64,000 bases of DNA from Thiotrichaceae bacterium (GCA_011391085.1 JAABRD010000001.1:62001-126000); one strand, 5' to 3'. Counted from the first letter of the stretch, positions 27,759 through 38,443 are shown. Numbers and translations are program-made. Notes: generated by a model from the letters alone, not told the origin.

Positions 27759-27976
27759 GGCGCGGAATGAATTCCGGACACCAACTTCTTGTGAAAGGCG
27801 CGGAATGAATTCCGGACACCAACTTCTTGTGAAAGGCGCGGAATGAATTCCGGACTCCAACTTCTTGTGAAAGGCGCGGAATGAATTCCGGACTCCAACT
27901 TCTTGTGAAAGGCGCGGAATGAATTCCGGACTCCAACTTCTTGTGAAAGGCGCGGAATGAATTCCGGACTCCAACT
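27759..27976. repeat. Tandem array of 38-bp units, opposite to the previous array
   Basis: Five full units and a partial sixth, beginning GGCGCGGAATGAATTCCGGA and ending CTTCTTGTGAAA, start at 27759, 27797, 27835, 27873, 27911 and 27949. The first two units read GGACACC, the later ones GGACTCC. The array contains EcoRI-like palindromes GAATTC. It lies between the convergent ferritin-like and pyrG genes. Confidence 0.92.
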
Positions 27977-28005
27977 GAGAAACTTAGTTTCTCTGGCGAG
28001 TCACC

Positions 28006-29652
<1,647 letters not shown>

Positions 29653-29756
29653 CTACGGTTGTGCAAAAAAATTTCTAGGATAACAGATTACACTTATTTT
29701 TTCAAAGTATGTGGCAATCTATTGAAAATTTCGAAAAATCAAATTATGCTTAAAGG

Positions 29757-29832
29757 CAATGAATAATGAATAATGAGTAGTGAAGGGAGAATCATTGTAT
29801 TCATTATTCACTATTTATTATCCGTCATTCAT
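29757..29832. repeat. AATGAATA inverted simple repeat
   Basis: GAATAATGAATAATGAGTAGTGAA is mirrored by ATTCATTATTCACTATTTATTAT, giving an AT-rich hairpin in the divergent gap between pyrG and the Ala-rich gene. Similar AATGAATA tracts occur near 11545, 14520, 26943 and 38205. Confidence 0.6.
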
Positions 29833-29864
29833 TTAACTCAACCAAACTTTAGGAGGCATTAAGA

Positions 29865-30806
29865 ATGTCTAACAAATCTATTAGAACCCCTCTGGCATTG
29901 GCAATTGGCACCGTACTCAACGTCATTCTAGTGACAAATTCAGCAATTGCGGCTGATGAAACCACGAAGGCAACGGCTGACACAACTGTAACCACACCTG
30001 CCCCAGAGGGAAAGGCTACCCCTGAGAAAAAATCGGCAGAAGCTACCAAACCGGCAGAGACTACCAAGCCGCAGACTTCTGCTTCTGCAATCGCGTCTCC
30101 TGATAAGGTGAAAGCCGCTGTGGAAGCGGCTAAAAAAGCCGCAGAAGCCTCTGTGGCAGCCGCGGCCACCGCGAATAAAACCGTCGAAGCGGCCCGTCAA
30201 GCGGCCCGGGCCAATCAAGAACTCGCTATGCAGGCCGATGTTGCCGAAGCCGAAGCCCATAAAGTGGCCCTCGCGGTAGCCTCGAATACGTTATCCCCAA
30301 AGGCGGCTGAAGAAGCGGAAGCGAAAACTCAAAAAATCTTGGATGCGGCCAAAAAAGCCGCAGAATTGGCCAAAACCACTGCCGAGGATGCGGACCTGGC
30401 CGTAGAAGCGGCCAATCAAGCCGCTGATACAGCGACACTCATGGCCATGAAAGCCGATCTGGCCAAAGTCGAAGCCGATGTGGTAGCCAAAACAGAACTG
30501 GTTACGAAGGCCACTAATAAGGTTAATACGGCAACCGAAGAAGCCAAAAAGACCGCCGCGGCCGCTAAAACCGCCGCCACTGCGGCAGATAAAGCCATAC
30601 AAGCCGCTAATGAAGCCGCTAACAAAGCTAACAAAGCTGCCTGGCAAGCTGATGCCGCAAAAGGAGAAGTCCATGCCGCAACTCATGCCAAAGTCAATGC
30701 AGAGGCTTATGCTAAGGCTATAGCGGCAGACATTGCCAATTTTACAGCCCGCCTGGAAGTTGCTAAGAAAAAGGCTAATCCACCGGCAGAAGCACCTGCC
30801 AAGTAG
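29865..30806 (+). CDS. Secreted Ala/Lys-rich coiled-coil protein
   Basis: A 313-residue protein with a signal peptide (residues 1-34, ending NSAIA-AD), then a Thr/Pro/Lys-rich linker and about 220 residues of Ala-, Lys- and Glu-rich helix with runs such as AAKKAAEASVAAAATA and AANEAANKANKAAWQADAAKGE. It resembles the helical stretch of TolA or the lipoprotein-like helical spacers of the periplasm; the composition also matches alanine-rich lipoproteins, but no lipobox Cys is present. An AGGAGG Shine-Dalgarno sequence lies 9 nt before ATG. The next gene also encodes a secreted repetitive protein. Function unknown; a spacer or periplasmic structural role is inference. Confidence 0.7.
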   Translation: MSNKSIRTPLALAIGTVLNVILVTNSAIAADETTKATADTTVTTPAPEGKATPEKKSAEATKPAETTKPQTSASAIASPDKVKAAVEAAKKAAEASVAAAATANKTVEAARQAARANQELAMQADVAEAEAHKVALAVASNTLSPKAAEEAEAKTQKILDAAKKAAELAKTTAEDADLAVEAANQAADTATLMAMKADLAKVEADVVAKTELVTKATNKVNTATEEAKKTAAAAKTAATAADKAIQAANEAANKANKAAWQADAAKGEVHAATHAKVNAEAYAKAIAADIANFTARLEVAKKKANPPAEAPAK

Positions 30807-30832
30807 TCTTTCTCTGTCATATCTAATCCAGT

Positions 30833-30971
30833 AGGATTTACGCAACCGTTTTTGTAATTATTTGATTTTACACACTATCACCCCCCATGCCCCCCCGTAC
30901 ACGGGGGGGACTTCCTCCCCGCGTGCGGGGAGGGTTGGGGTGGGGTAAAGACCGGCGGTTGCGTCAGTCCT
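30833..30971. repeat. Family F G-run element
   Basis: AGGATTTACGCAACCG and GGTTGCGTCAGTCCT form the ends, with CCCCCGTACACGGGGG and CCGCGTGCGGGGAGGG inside. A family G palindrome follows at 30974-31006. Confidence 0.8.
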
Positions 30972-30973
30972 GT

Positions 30974-31006
30974 CCAGGAGTCCAAGGCATCGCTTTGGAC
31001 TCCTGG
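30974..31006. repeat. Family G palindrome
   Basis: CCAGGAGTCCAAGGC with its complement, lying 58 nt before the MORN gene. Confidence 0.75.
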
Positions 31007-31064
31007 TAAAAAATGGCAAAATGGCAAAGTGATTCAAAGTGTTAAATAATACGAGGACATCTTT

Positions 31065-32501
31065 ATGAAAAACCTAAAAGATAGATGGCAATGGCCACTC
31101 CTGTTTCTTCTGCTGTGTATACAACCTGTCTGGGCCGCCCAAGAAGAGGACGATTTTGCAGATGAAGAGGCCGTCAAAAAGAGTGTCACCTGGCCCAATG
31201 GAGACCATTACAATGGTGAATACGTTGGCAACCAACGAACCGGCAAAGGAACTTATATCTGGGCCAATGGGGATCAATATAAAGGAGAGTTTTTTGAAGG
31301 CAAACCAGATGGTGAAGGAGAATACGTTTGGGCCAACGGGGACCGCTACAAGGGAGAATATGCAGAAGGCAAACGAGATGGTCAAGGAATCTATACATGG
31401 ACCAATGGAGATCGCTTCGAAGGTGAATTTACCGAAGGTCGACGGGGCAAAGGAAAATTGGCCCGTTCCCCCAAATTGCAACCGTCTGCCGTTGCCATTG
31501 CACCTTCTAAAATTGACTTAAAACCACATTCTCCACCCACCACTGCACCCATCACTCAACCGATTACCGCAGCCGTCACCGCCCCTCAACCCGCGGCAAA
31601 TAAAAGTGACAAGTCCTCTTCTGATGAAAGAGACGCAACTCCTGCTGATTCTTCGCAACTGACAGAGGATGATAAAATGGGGGAAGAGGCGGACGAAGGG
31701 GAAGCAAAGTTGGCAGCTGAACAGGCAAAACCAGGACCTCAAGATGTCTCGAAAGCAACGAAAGAAGAAACGCCCCCAGTCGAGAAGAAAACTGTCGCAG
31801 ACATACCTAAACGGGAAGAGAAAAATCTCTTGGCAATGGTAGAGAGTTCCCAACCTGTCCCGGAACAACAACCAGATGCCAAATTCACTGGCAAATTGAC
31901 CGTCGTTTGGCCCAATAGGGACCGCTATGAGGGTGAATATGTAAAGGGCAAACGCACTGGCAAAGGAGTCTATACATGGGCTAACGGTAATCGTTATGAA
32001 GGAGACTTTCTCAACGGGCAACCGCATGGTCAAGGCATATACTTTTGGGCCAACGGCGACCGTTACAAAGGTCAATATGTCAAAGGCAAACGTCAAGATG
32101 ACAAGGGCGTCTATGTCTGGGCCAATGGAGACCGCTACGAAGGAAAATTTGTCAATAGCCAACGAACCGGTAAAGGAATTTTGATTTGGGCCGATGGCGA
32201 AAGCTATGAAGGCGATTTTGTGGGTGGAAAACGCACCGGCAAAGGAGTCTATATCAATCTGAATGGAGACCGTTATGAGGGAGAATTTAAGAATGGCAAA
32301 CGCACCGGCAAGGGCGTGCTAGTCTTACCCAATGGCGAATCTCCAGAACTCCTTTTTGGCGATAACAACAAATTTATGTTACAGCAATTGGAGTTCAAAA
32401 ATGGTACAATTGTCTCGGTACATGGTCAATATCGGGAACCGATAGAAGGTTCTGTTGAAAAGGTCCATGATAAACAGAAAGGGGGCATGGAAAGTAACTA
32501 A
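31065..32501 (+). CDS. Secreted MORN-repeat protein
   Basis: The 478-residue protein has a signal peptide (1-25, ending VWA-AQ). It carries four MORN repeats (about 45-135; for example WANGDQYKGEFFEGK), a 140-residue linker rich in Pro, Lys, Glu and Thr, and six further MORN repeats plus one degenerate one (about 277-430). Repeats of 23 residues with the pattern NGDRYEGEFxxGKRTGKG form a long beta-sheet scaffold that usually binds lipid or protein partners. The bipartite form and the export signal place it outside the cytoplasm. The antisense strand keeps open frames because of the repetitive codons; those are not genes. No enzyme domain is seen. Confidence 0.85.
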   Translation: MKNLKDRWQWPLLFLLLCIQPVWAAQEEDDFADEEAVKKSVTWPNGDHYNGEYVGNQRTGKGTYIWANGDQYKGEFFEGKPDGEGEYVWANGDRYKGEYAEGKRDGQGIYTWTNGDRFEGEFTEGRRGKGKLARSPKLQPSAVAIAPSKIDLKPHSPPTTAPITQPITAAVTAPQPAANKSDKSSSDERDATPADSSQLTEDDKMGEEADEGEAKLAAEQAKPGPQDVSKATKEETPPVEKKTVADIPKREEKNLLAMVESSQPVPEQQPDAKFTGKLTVVWPNRDRYEGEYVKGKRTGKGVYTWANGNRYEGDFLNGQPHGQGIYFWANGDRYKGQYVKGKRQDDKGVYVWANGDRYEGKFVNSQRTGKGILIWADGESYEGDFVGGKRTGKGVYINLNGDRYEGEFKNGKRTGKGVLVLPNGESPELLFGDNNKFMLQQLEFKNGTIVSVHGQYREPIEGSVEKVHDKQKGGMESN

Positions 32502-32513
32502 CTTCAAACGCAA

Positions 32514-32569
32514 GGTCCAAAACCTGTTTTGGACTCCACCGTCGGAGTCCAAAACAGGTTTTGGACTCC
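32514..32569. repeat. Inverted repeat between MORN and phosphatase genes
   Basis: Arms GGTCCAAAACCTGTTTTGGA and its complement form nested hairpins (32514-32537 and 32544-32569). It is a family G variant and could end transcription after the MORN gene. Confidence 0.7.
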
Positions 32570-32605
32570 AATAATTTCAACTCCCGATAACGAGAAACAC
32601 TCAAC

Positions 32606-33364
32606 ATGACAAAACTCCACGCCCTCATTTTTGATGTCGATGGCACGTTAGCCGAAACCGAACGAGATGCCCACCGGGGCGCCTTCAATGATACTTTTGC
32701 TGAATACCGTCTGAATTGGTACTGGTCTGAAGAACTATATGGCGAATTACTTGCCATCACGGGTGGCAAAGAACGCATCAAATTTTACTTAGACCGCTAC
32801 CTTCCTGATTATCCACGTCCTGACAACATAGACCAATTTGTGGCAGAACTGCATAAAAATAAAACCGCCCGCTACAACCAGATGTTGGTGAAGAATCCCA
32901 TTCCACTTCGACCAGGGATCCGACGGTTGTTGGAAGAAGCCCGTCGTGAAGGAATCCGCTTGGCGATTGCCACCACCACCAGTTTAGAAAATGTCACTTC
33001 GCTTTTGGAATACAGCCTAGCACCTCACTCAACTCACTGGTTTGACGTGATAGCCGCAGGTGACATGGTACAAGCAAAAAAACCTGCTTCGGATATTTAT
33101 CACCATGCCTTAAACGAATTGAAACTGGATGCTAATCAATGTATTGCGTTTGAAGATTCCTACAATGGCTTATGTGCAGCTAAAGGGGCCCAGTTATGCA
33201 CCATTATCACAGTCAATGATTATACTCGACACGAAAATTTTAAAAGTGCTCAACTGGTTCTGAACCATTTAGGTGAACCTGACTTGCCGTTTACGGTCTT
33301 GGCTGGAGACGCGAGTGGGGCAAGTTATATAGACATTGCTTGGTTGCAACAATTGGTGTTATAG
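32606..33364 (+). CDS. HAD hydrolase of the CbbY/phosphoglycolate phosphatase-like group
   Basis: A 252-residue HAD-superfamily phosphatase. Motif I is FDVDGTLAETERDAHRGAFN (residues 9-28), with the nucleophile Asp and acid Asp; motif II is ATTTS, motif III lies in KKPASDIY and motif IV is FEDSYNGLCAA. The cap region with TGGKERIKFYL resembles CbbY, which removes xylulose-1,5-bisphosphate and protects Rubisco in autotrophs; the match is by eye, and other sugar-phosphate phosphatases are close. The TAG stop codon is part of the left terminal repeat TATAGTAATATTC of a family A element. No cbb genes are nearby. Confidence 0.82.
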   Translation: MTKLHALIFDVDGTLAETERDAHRGAFNDTFAEYRLNWYWSEELYGELLAITGGKERIKFYLDRYLPDYPRPDNIDQFVAELHKNKTARYNQMLVKNPIPLRPGIRRLLEEARREGIRLAIATTTSLENVTSLLEYSLAPHSTHWFDVIAAGDMVQAKKPASDIYHHALNELKLDANQCIAFEDSYNGLCAAKGAQLCTIITVNDYTRHENFKSAQLVLNHLGEPDLPFTVLAGDASGASYIDIAWLQQLVL

Positions 33365-33698
33365 TAATATTCGTTCAAATCTGGGTAGTGATGCAATGTG
33401 GGTTCTCTGTCTGAACTATGATTAGAATGATTTTCAGATGGACTATGATTAGTCAAGCCTCCTTTCATAGCCTTCATTTAATCATCTAAATCACAGTTCA
33501 AGACCTAAGAGAAACCGCACGATATTTCACCCAGATTGCATCACTACCCAAATCTGTACGATTCCTGCTTACGCGCAATAAGAATTATTGCGCAGTATCG
33601 CGCCGCCGCTACGCGGGCGCACGGCGCAATAATTCTTAAATTCTTAAATTCTTATTGCGCGTAAGCGGAAGTGTACAAATTTATAGAATATTACTATA
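33360..33698. repeat. Family A element loaded with a family B MITE and an ATTATTGCGC hairpin
   Basis: The ends are TATAGTAATATTC (33360-33372) and GAATATTACTATA (33686-33698). Just inside the left end a 165-bp family B MITE has inserted; the rest is a GCAATAAGAATTATTGCGC hairpin (about 33579-33668). The gap 33365-33952 is otherwise one more MITE and a family G palindrome; no gene is seen. Confidence 0.85.
33384..33548. mobile_element. Family B MITE, 165 bp, with perfect 8-bp target duplication
   Basis: Begins GGTAGTGATGCAATGTGGGT and ends ACCCAGATTGCATCACTACC. It is flanked by CAAATCTG at 33376-33383 and 33549-33556. It lies inside a family A element, so it inserted later. It has no coding capacity. 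Confidence 0.92.
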
Positions 33699-33710
33699 TG
33701 AAAAGACTAG

Positions 33711-33875
33711 GGTAGTGATGCAATCTGGGTGAAATAAAGCACGGTTTCGCGAAGGTCTGGAACTCTGATTGAGATGATTAAATGAGGACTCTGATAAGGA
33801 GATTTTATTAATCATAGTTCACTGAAAATCATTCTAATCAGAGTTCAGACAGAGAACCTACATTGCATCACTACC
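33711..33875. mobile_element. Family B MITE, 165 bp, opposite orientation, with 8-bp target duplication
   Basis: Begins GGTAGTGATGCAATCTGGGT and ends with CATTGCATCACTACC. It is flanked by AAGACTAG at 33703-33710 and 33876-33883. Read on the minus strand it matches the copy at 33384-33548 almost base for base over its left half. Confidence 0.92.
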
Positions 33876-33880
33876 AAGAC

Positions 33881-33912
33881 TAGGGGTCCAAAGCGACGCT
33901 TTGGACTCCTGG
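33881..33912. repeat. Family G palindrome
   Basis: TAGGGGTCCAAAGCG and its complement CGCTTTGGACTCCTGG, downstream of the amt gene on the minus strand, a likely transcript-end hairpin. Confidence 0.7.
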
Positions 33913-33952
33913 TTTGAGGGTAGTTGAAGGATGGTTTAAGAATGACTCCCGG

Positions 33953-35233
33953 CTAGTAATACTTATTGACAAACTCCGGATAGGCTTCCATTCCGCATTC
34001 TGTCAGGTCCAAACCTTCATATTCATCTTCTTCTAAAACACGGAGTCCTAACGTCACCTTGATGAGAAACCAGGTGATGAAACTGGTCGTAAAGACCCAG
34101 GAGAAGATGACGGTAAGACCAATGATTTGATTAAGAAAACTCGCTTCAGGGGCAGTCAATGGTACCGCTAACAGTCCCCAAATACCGACCACCCCATGAA
34201 CAGAGATGGCGCCTACAGGATCATCAATTTTGAATTTCTCAAAAGTGAGAATAGCAAATAGAACTAAAATCCCGCCGACGGCACCAATGACGGTGGCCAT
34301 CAAAGGGGTTGGCGTATGTGGCCCTGCGGTAATGGCAACCAGTCCTGCCAGGGTACCATTGAGGGTCATGGTTATGTCAACTTTGCCAAACAGAAAACGA
34401 GAAATAATGGTAGCTGTCATCAGTCCACCAGCGGCTGCCATATTGGTGTTGACGAAAATCATGGCAACCGTATTAGCATCATTCACACTGGACAGAACCG
34501 TTTGGGAACCACCATTAAACCCAAGCCATCCAAACCAAAGAATGAGAGTGCCAAGTACCGCCAAGGGCAGGTTAGCCCCAGGAAAGGCATTCAGAATAAG
34601 GCCAGTGGGGCCATATTTACCTCTGCGAGGGCCAAGGAGGAGGACACCAGTCAAGGCCGCCGTGGCCCCTGCTAAATGGACCGTACCGGCCCCCGCAAAA
34701 TCCTCAAATCCCATTTTATTCAGAAAGCCTCCTCCCCAGTTCCAATAGGCTTGAACTGGATAGATAAAGGCCGTCATAACCACCGTGAACAGCAGAAAAG
34801 GCCACAGTTTCATGCGTTCTGCCACGGCGCCGGAGACGATAGACATGGCGTTGGCAACGAAGACCACTTGAAAGAAAAAGAAGGCCCCCAGCGGGATGTT
34901 GCCATAACTAGGATCAGTCTCTTTGGTCATCGTGAGAATGCTAAAAAATTGGGTGGGTAGAGAAAAGAAGCCACCCGCTGGATGATTGAACATGAGATCA
35001 TAGCCAATGAGTAAATACATGATACAAGCAATGGCGTAGAGTGTCAAATTTTTAATGAGAATGTCAAGGGTGTTTTTGGTGCGTACTAGACCCGCCTCTA
35101 ACAAAGTGAAGCCTGTGCCCATCCAGAGGACTAAGGCACCACTGACAAGAATATAGAGAGTGTTAAGGGCATAGTTGAGTTGAATGAACTGGTAATTGAG
35201 TTCTTCCAGTTGTTGGATTGTTGTAGGTTCCAT
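33953..35233 (-). CDS. Ammonium transporter (Amt family), second copy
   Basis: A 426-residue membrane protein with about 11 helices. Conserved Amt segments are visible: GTGFTLLEAGLVRTKN, the DFAGAGTVHLAGATAAL region with the pore His, LGTLILWFGWLGFNGGS and ISVHGVVGIWGLL with the second His. It conducts ammonium into the cell. There is no signal peptide, in contrast to the other copy 133 nt upstream. I start at 35233 (MEPTTIQQLEELNYQ); the longer frame begins in an unlikely hydrophobic leader. The operon order is glnK-amtB-amt. The two transporters are only moderately alike, so they are old paralogues. Confidence 0.92.
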   Translation of the reverse strand: MEPTTIQQLEELNYQFIQLNYALNTLYILVSGALVLWMGTGFTLLEAGLVRTKNTLDILIKNLTLYAIACIMYLLIGYDLMFNHPAGGFFSLPTQFFSILTMTKETDPSYGNIPLGAFFFFQVVFVANAMSIVSGAVAERMKLWPFLLFTVVMTAFIYPVQAYWNWGGGFLNKMGFEDFAGAGTVHLAGATAALTGVLLLGPRRGKYGPTGLILNAFPGANLPLAVLGTLILWFGWLGFNGGSQTVLSSVNDANTVAMIFVNTNMAAAGGLMTATIISRFLFGKVDITMTLNGTLAGLVAITAGPHTPTPLMATVIGAVGGILVLFAILTFEKFKIDDPVGAISVHGVVGIWGLLAVPLTAPEASFLNQIIGLTVIFSWVFTTSFITWFLIKVTLGLRVLEEDEYEGLDLTECGMEAYPEFVNKYY

Positions 35234-35286
35234 AGTGTGAATCTTTAGAATGATTGGGATGAATAGAAAGTATCTTAGGGTCATCG

Positions 35287-35338
35287 GACCAAAAATCCAA
35301 AGCGTAGCTTTCTCAAAGCTACACTTCGGACTCCTAGT
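35287..35338. repeat. Family G palindrome between the two transporters
   Basis: ATCCAAAGCGTAGCTTT is followed by AAAGCTACACTTCGGACTCC. It could attenuate transcription between amtB and the second amt. Confidence 0.65.
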
Positions 35339-35365
35339 TAACAGAGCTTATGGTTAACGAAAGTG

Positions 35366-36673
35366 TTAAATAATATAACCTCGTTCATCATGTAAAGCCA
35401 TATCCAATCCTTGCGTTTCTTGTTCCTCATCGACGCGAAGACCAATTAGTAAGTCGATCAATTTGAGGAAAATGAAACTTAGAATCGTCGTATAACTGAG
35501 AGTGGCGATAACGCCAATGAATTGGGCAAACACTTGGGCCAGCATGGTATCATTACCGGCGCCAAAGCCGGTGCCACCTAAAGCGGTGGAGGCACATACG
35601 CCGGTGAGAATAGCACCAATGATGCCGCCTACTGCGTGGACGCCAAACACGTCCAGGGAATCGTCATAGCCCACGGCACGTTTGAGTTTCGTGGCCGCAA
35701 AGAAACAGACGATACCGGCGGCGGTGCCAATGATAAGGGCGCCAACGGGACCTGCTGAACCGGACGCAGGGGTGATAGCCACGAGACCGGCGACGGCACC
35801 TGAAGCAATACCAAGGACGCTGGGTTTGCCGTGAATAATCCATTCGCTAAACATCCAGGAAAGGGCTGCCGTGGCCGTGGCAATTTGGGTGACAGCCATA
35901 GCCATGCCCGCAATGCCGTCGGCCTTGAGGGCACTTCCTGCATTGAAGCCGAACCAACCTACCCATAGCATGGAGGCGCCGACCACAGTGAGGGTGAGGT
36001 TGTGGGGAGGCATGGCGACGTGGGGGAAGCCTTTGCGGCGGCCCAGAACGAGGGCGGCGACCAGACCGGCCATGCCGGCGTTGATGTGAACGACGGTGCC
36101 ACCGGCAAAGTCAAGGACGCCATAATTGGCCAACCAGCCACCGCCCCAAACCCAGTGGCAGACGGGGCCATAGACAAACGTGACCCAGAGGGTCATGAAA
36201 ATGAGGAGGGCGGAGAATTTCATACGTTCCGCAAAGGCGCCGACAATAAGGGCTGGAGTGATGATGGCGAACGTCATTTGAAAGGTCATAAAGACGGTTT
36301 CAGGGATGGTGCCACTGAGAACATCTTTGTTAAGTCCTTTGAGGAAAACTTTTTCTAGCCCTCCTATCACGGGATTTAGGGCCCCGCCATTGGTAAAGGA
36401 GAGACTGTAGAGGTACAGCATCCACAAGAGGGTAACCAGGGAAGTGATCGCAAAGCATTGCATCAACACTGAGAGGACGTTTTTGCTACGCACCATGCCG
36501 GCATAGAAGAGAGATAGGCCAGGAATTGTCATAAAGAGGACCAAAGCCGTAGAAGTCAGCATCCAGGCAGTGTCCCCTGAACTCAGTGAAGGAGTCTCTT
36601 GGGCCAGCGTAAGGGTTGGGAAGAGAGTAAACAGTAGAAAGAGTCCCACTTTGTGAGTTTGGTGTAGTGTCAT
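35366..36673 (-). CDS. amtB: Ammonium transporter AmtB
   Basis: A 435-residue Amt protein with a cleavable signal peptide (1-25, ending TLA-QE), as in E. coli AmtB. The transporter core has IPGLSLFYAGMVRSKN, the LDFAGGTVVHINAGMAGL region with the first pore His, GASMLWVGWFGFNAGSAL and DVFGVHAVGGIIGAILTG with the second His. It carries ammonium across the inner membrane and is blocked by the P-II protein encoded 22 nt upstream. I start at 36673; the longer frame to 36778 overlaps the end of glnK and is not plausible. Confidence 0.95.
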   Translation of the reverse strand: MTLHQTHKVGLFLLFTLFPTLTLAQETPSLSSGDTAWMLTSTALVLFMTIPGLSLFYAGMVRSKNVLSVLMQCFAITSLVTLLWMLYLYSLSFTNGGALNPVIGGLEKVFLKGLNKDVLSGTIPETVFMTFQMTFAIITPALIVGAFAERMKFSALLIFMTLWVTFVYGPVCHWVWGGGWLANYGVLDFAGGTVVHINAGMAGLVAALVLGRRKGFPHVAMPPHNLTLTVVGASMLWVGWFGFNAGSALKADGIAGMAMAVTQIATATAALSWMFSEWIIHGKPSVLGIASGAVAGLVAITPASGSAGPVGALIIGTAAGIVCFFAATKLKRAVGYDDSLDVFGVHAVGGIIGAILTGVCASTALGGTGFGAGNDTMLAQVFAQFIGVIATLSYTTILSFIFLKLIDLLIGLRVDEEQETQGLDMALHDERGYII

Positions 36674-36695
36674 CTGATTTTCCTCGACAGTGATG

Positions 36696-37128
<433 letters not shown>

Positions 37129-37166
37129 AATCGGTTGGACTCCTAAAATAGGTTGAGTCGTTGTGG

Positions 37167-37279
37167 TATAGTAATATTCCTTCTCATTTGTACCCCCCAG
37201 CCCCCCCGCACGCGGGGGGGAGTCACTCCCCCCGTACACAGGGGGCAGGGGGGTACAAGTGATGAGGAATATTACTATA
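37167..37279. repeat. Family A element with G-run core
   Basis: Ends TATAGTAATATTCC and GGAATATTACTATA flank GTACCCCCC and GGGGGGTACA around a CCCCGCACGCGGGG core. The gap 37035-37411 holds this, the family G palindrome and AT-rich sequence; no gene is seen. Confidence 0.8.
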
Positions 37280-37411
37280 GCTGGATAGCTGTAAAGTACC
37301 CCCGGCAAAATTTAGTCCAATTTTTAATATATTGAAATATAAAGAATAAATATCAAACTTGAGTGTCATTGTTGTGTGAGTGAAGGAATGATTGTGAGGT
37401 TTACTACAGTG

Positions 37412-38200
37412 TCACTTGAGGAAAATTCGAAATTCGACGCGCCGCGATGCTTGTGTATTTTCCTGATCATTTTCTAAAATCAGGCGACTGGAAGAGAGAC
37501 CACTGGTGGTGAAAATTTGGCGTAACCAATCCTTATATTGCGCCACCACAGGGAGTTGTAGGCAATATTCTAAGACCGTTCTGGTGCGTTCCTGGGAAAG
37601 AATCATATTGTTAAGATAGGCTTCTTCTATAGAAATGCTGTGGGTCCACTCGGAAGAGGTATGCCCTTGAATACTGATGGCTTCTATAAAGTTCGCAAAT
37701 TTTTGTAACATATTGATATACCTTGGGAAAAATTCAGCCAATATTTGTTGATAGTGTGGGTTGAGAGTAGCACTACCGGTTTGGAAAAAAATCATGGGGT
37801 TGCGAAAGCTGATGGTCAATGACTGAGGGTCTATTTCCGCAGACCAGCGTGGCAGATCGTTCTGAAATTCGTCAAGGAGTGTTTGATAAATAGCCTGATA
37901 GGTATTTCTTAAGGAGTCTTCTGTAGCCCGGCATTGAGGTGGTTTGGGGGGTAGACAGCTTTCTGGGGTTGTTTGAACGGCAGGCAATTTTGGTGATGGT
38001 TCTGGTTTATCTTGTAGCGGTTTCTCTATAATTGCCTGTTTAATTGAGTTTTCCGTCTCCCGGGCCTGAAACTTAACTTGGTACACAATAGATAATAATA
38101 AAAAAGTTGTCAGGAGGACCAAGATAAGTAAAGAGAGTATGAATAACCAATGGTCTTGGGAACGAGAACGTTGGCCGAAGAGTTGTTCTACTTGGTTCAT
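37412..38200 (-). CDS. ZorB-like OmpA/MotB-domain membrane protein
   Basis: A 262-residue protein with a short cytoplasmic N-terminus, one membrane helix (about 19-42), a Pro-rich linker (65-90) and a C-terminal OmpA/MotB-type domain (about 120-262). The last domain shows FRNPMIFFQTGSATLNPHYQ, SIQGHTSSEW and the typical end ASRRVEFRIFL. Such single-TM proteins act as the peptidoglycan-anchoring partner of an ExbB/MotA-like ion channel, here probably the product of the gene just upstream. In Zorya defence systems the pair ZorA-ZorB has this order and architecture. No zorC, zorD or zorE gene is seen on either side, so a stand-alone motor is equally possible. Confidence 0.75.
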   Translation of the reverse strand: MNQVEQLFGQRSRSQDHWLFILSLLILVLLTTFLLLSIVYQVKFQARETENSIKQAIIEKPLQDKPEPSPKLPAVQTTPESCLPPKPPQCRATEDSLRNTYQAIYQTLLDEFQNDLPRWSAEIDPQSLTISFRNPMIFFQTGSATLNPHYQQILAEFFPRYINMLQKFANFIEAISIQGHTSSEWTHSISIEEAYLNNMILSQERTRTVLEYCLQLPVVAQYKDWLRQIFTTSGLSSSRLILENDQENTQASRRVEFRIFLK

Positions 38201-38340
38201 AGTGGAATGAATAGTGAATAATGAATAACTAATAATGGTTCAGGTTAATTATTTTATCCGATTTGATTTGGAGAATCCAAGGAGGGTCCTGGATTTTTTT
38301 GAGAGGGGGCAAGTACAAGCGAATATTTGTACTTGAATTG

Positions 38341-38442
38341 GAGAGGGGGAAAGGGAAGGGAGGGAGTCATTCCCCCCCGCGTGCGGGGGGGTTAGGGGGG
38401 GTATCAACTCAACGAGTTACCAAAACAGTTGCGTAAGTCCTG
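38341..38442. repeat. Family F G-run element, right part
   Basis: CCCCCCGCGTGCGGGGGGG followed by ACAGTTGCGTAAGTCCTG, located between the ZorB-like and ZorA-like genes; the left end is degraded. Confidence 0.65.
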
Positions 38443-38443
38443 A

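Noticed and set aside
27637-27974. Short proteins made of repeated VGVRNLFRWSPEF or VESGIHSAPFTRS units
   Set aside because: They arise only because 22-bp and 38-bp tandem repeats stay open in several frames. There is no start context and no known family.
27641-27976. CRISPR array
   Set aside because: The units are directly adjacent with no unique spacers, and no cas genes are present. These are simple tandem repeats.
31518-32162. 214-residue antisense protein opposite the MORN gene
   Set aside because: Shadow of repetitive codons; no signal, family or Shine-Dalgarno sequence.
34206-34748. 180-residue antisense protein opposite the amt gene
   Set aside because: The sense strand encodes a clear ammonium transporter. 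The antisense frame is Pro/Arg-rich without motifs.
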